Shown piece after piece: positions 49,586-49,711 of a DNA stretch of 49,711 nt. Origin of the DNA: an uncultured Corynebacterium sp. GTDB lineage: Bacteria; Actinomycetota; Actinomycetes; Mycobacteriales; Mycobacteriaceae. Position numbers and translations under genes: made by a program. Positions within the stretch are counted from its first letter, which is position 1. Every line of letters begins with the position of its first letter. Under the pieces are notes generated by a model, which saw only the letters and a program-made list of their open reading frames with translations, searched no databases and had not been told where the DNA came from. The stretch lies in contig NZ_CAMQAZ010000019.1 in assembly GCF_946998835.1 (NCBI RefSeq), positions 1 to 49,711 of the forward strand, given 5' to 3'.

Positions 49586-49711
49586 AACGCGAATGCTCGA
49601 GGCCCACATGCGTTGGGCTTCCCCGGTCGCATTCCCGTTACCTTGTGAGTGTCCCCGATAATGGGGATAGTCGCTGGTCCCGGTATGGCTTACTTGCCCT
49701 GTAGTTTCCAT
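49586..49711. other. Intergenic end of window
   Basis: A stem-loop lies downstream of the fusion gene: GAATGC (49591-49596) with GCATTC (49629-49634), and GCCCA (49602-49606) with TGGGC (49614-49618) inside, without a T-run. A second small hairpin CCCC-N6-GGGG lies at about 49653-49666. No gene is supported in this stretch. Confidence 0.4.

Noticed and set aside
48494..49711. Long minus-strand open frame opposite the Mn importer fusion
   Set aside because: It mirrors the G+C-rich codons of the plus-strand gene, and its protein is Gly/Leu/Arg/Val-rich without recognisable motifs. The plus-strand protein is clearly real.
49586..49711. Possible start of a mobile element at the right edge
   Set aside because: The hairpins and the open minus-strand frame show no transposase motif or terminal inverted repeat that could be identified within the window.

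Overview
The window looks like chromosomal DNA of a Corynebacterium. Several things point there: the glnX-glnH-pknG signalling operon; an assimilatory sulfate reduction cluster of corynebacterial type (cysI-cysX-cysH-cysD-cysN-cysY with a TSUP 'CysZ'); perfect TAGAC-N6-GTCTA operators of the McbR type; pta-ackA preceded by a divergent fprA; and a block (xthA, def-GNAT, DUF3263, LytR_C, SodC-like, YbdK-like) whose order I recall from Mycobacterium (Rv0427c-Rv0433). G+C is moderate to high, many starts look leaderless, and lipoproteins are abundant. No rRNA, tRNA, CRISPR array, prophage or intact insertion sequence was seen.

Layout. 1-531 is the 3' end of purA. 731-4715 holds two tandem LppP/LprE-family secreted proteins, a lipoprotein glycerophosphodiesterase and a nucleoside hydrolase. 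5044-8810 is a probable zinc uptake operon (ZinT-like lipoprotein, ZnuA-like binding protein with a large insertion, ATPase, permease) behind candidate metal-regulator boxes. 9050-10869 carries purT and a convergent purine phosphoribosyltransferase. 10934-21242 is the sulfur block: an FprA reductase and the TSUP transporter diverge from a pair of McbR-like boxes, a second pair precedes cysI-X-H-D-N-Y, and a second FprA paralogue closes the block. 21785-24513 is pta-ackA with a strong terminator, followed by a convergent L,D-transpeptidase. 25654-30916 (minus strand) is glnX-glnH-pknG. 31052-39833 is a housekeeping stretch: NUDIX hydrolase, DUF4235-like membrane protein, MarR regulator, xthA, RDD protein, GNAT and def, DUF3263, LytR_C envelope protein, a SodC-like lipoprotein without visible metal ligands, and a GCS2-type carboxylate-amine ligase. 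39982-46761 (minus strand) is a complete six-gene Mrp Na+/H+ antiporter operon with fused MnhA-MnhB. 47013-49585 is a manganese ABC importer (ATPase plus a permease fused to its PsaA-like binding protein). It appears more G+C-rich than its surroundings and is separated from mnh by a large imperfect palindrome.

How the genes work together. Sulfate is activated by CysDN to APS and reduced by CysH to sulfite. Siroheme-containing CysI then reduces sulfite to sulfide with electrons from an FprA-type reductase and possibly CysX. CysY probably inserts iron into siroheme. No APS kinase is fused or adjacent, which fits direct APS reduction. GlnH, GlnX and PknG form the amino-acid sensing cascade that in C. 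glutamicum controls 2-oxoglutarate dehydrogenase through OdhI. Two separate metal-uptake ABC systems, one probably for zinc and one for manganese, lie at opposite ends of the window.

The observations most worth a second look are the SodC-like protein without metal ligands, the insertion in the ZnuA-like protein, the paired McbR-like operators, a near-identical 25-nt element upstream of purT and downstream of the nucleoside hydrolase gene, the duplicated acidic FDPF motif in PknG, and the palindrome-bordered manganese importer. All family assignments were made by eye from the sequence; no database search was run.
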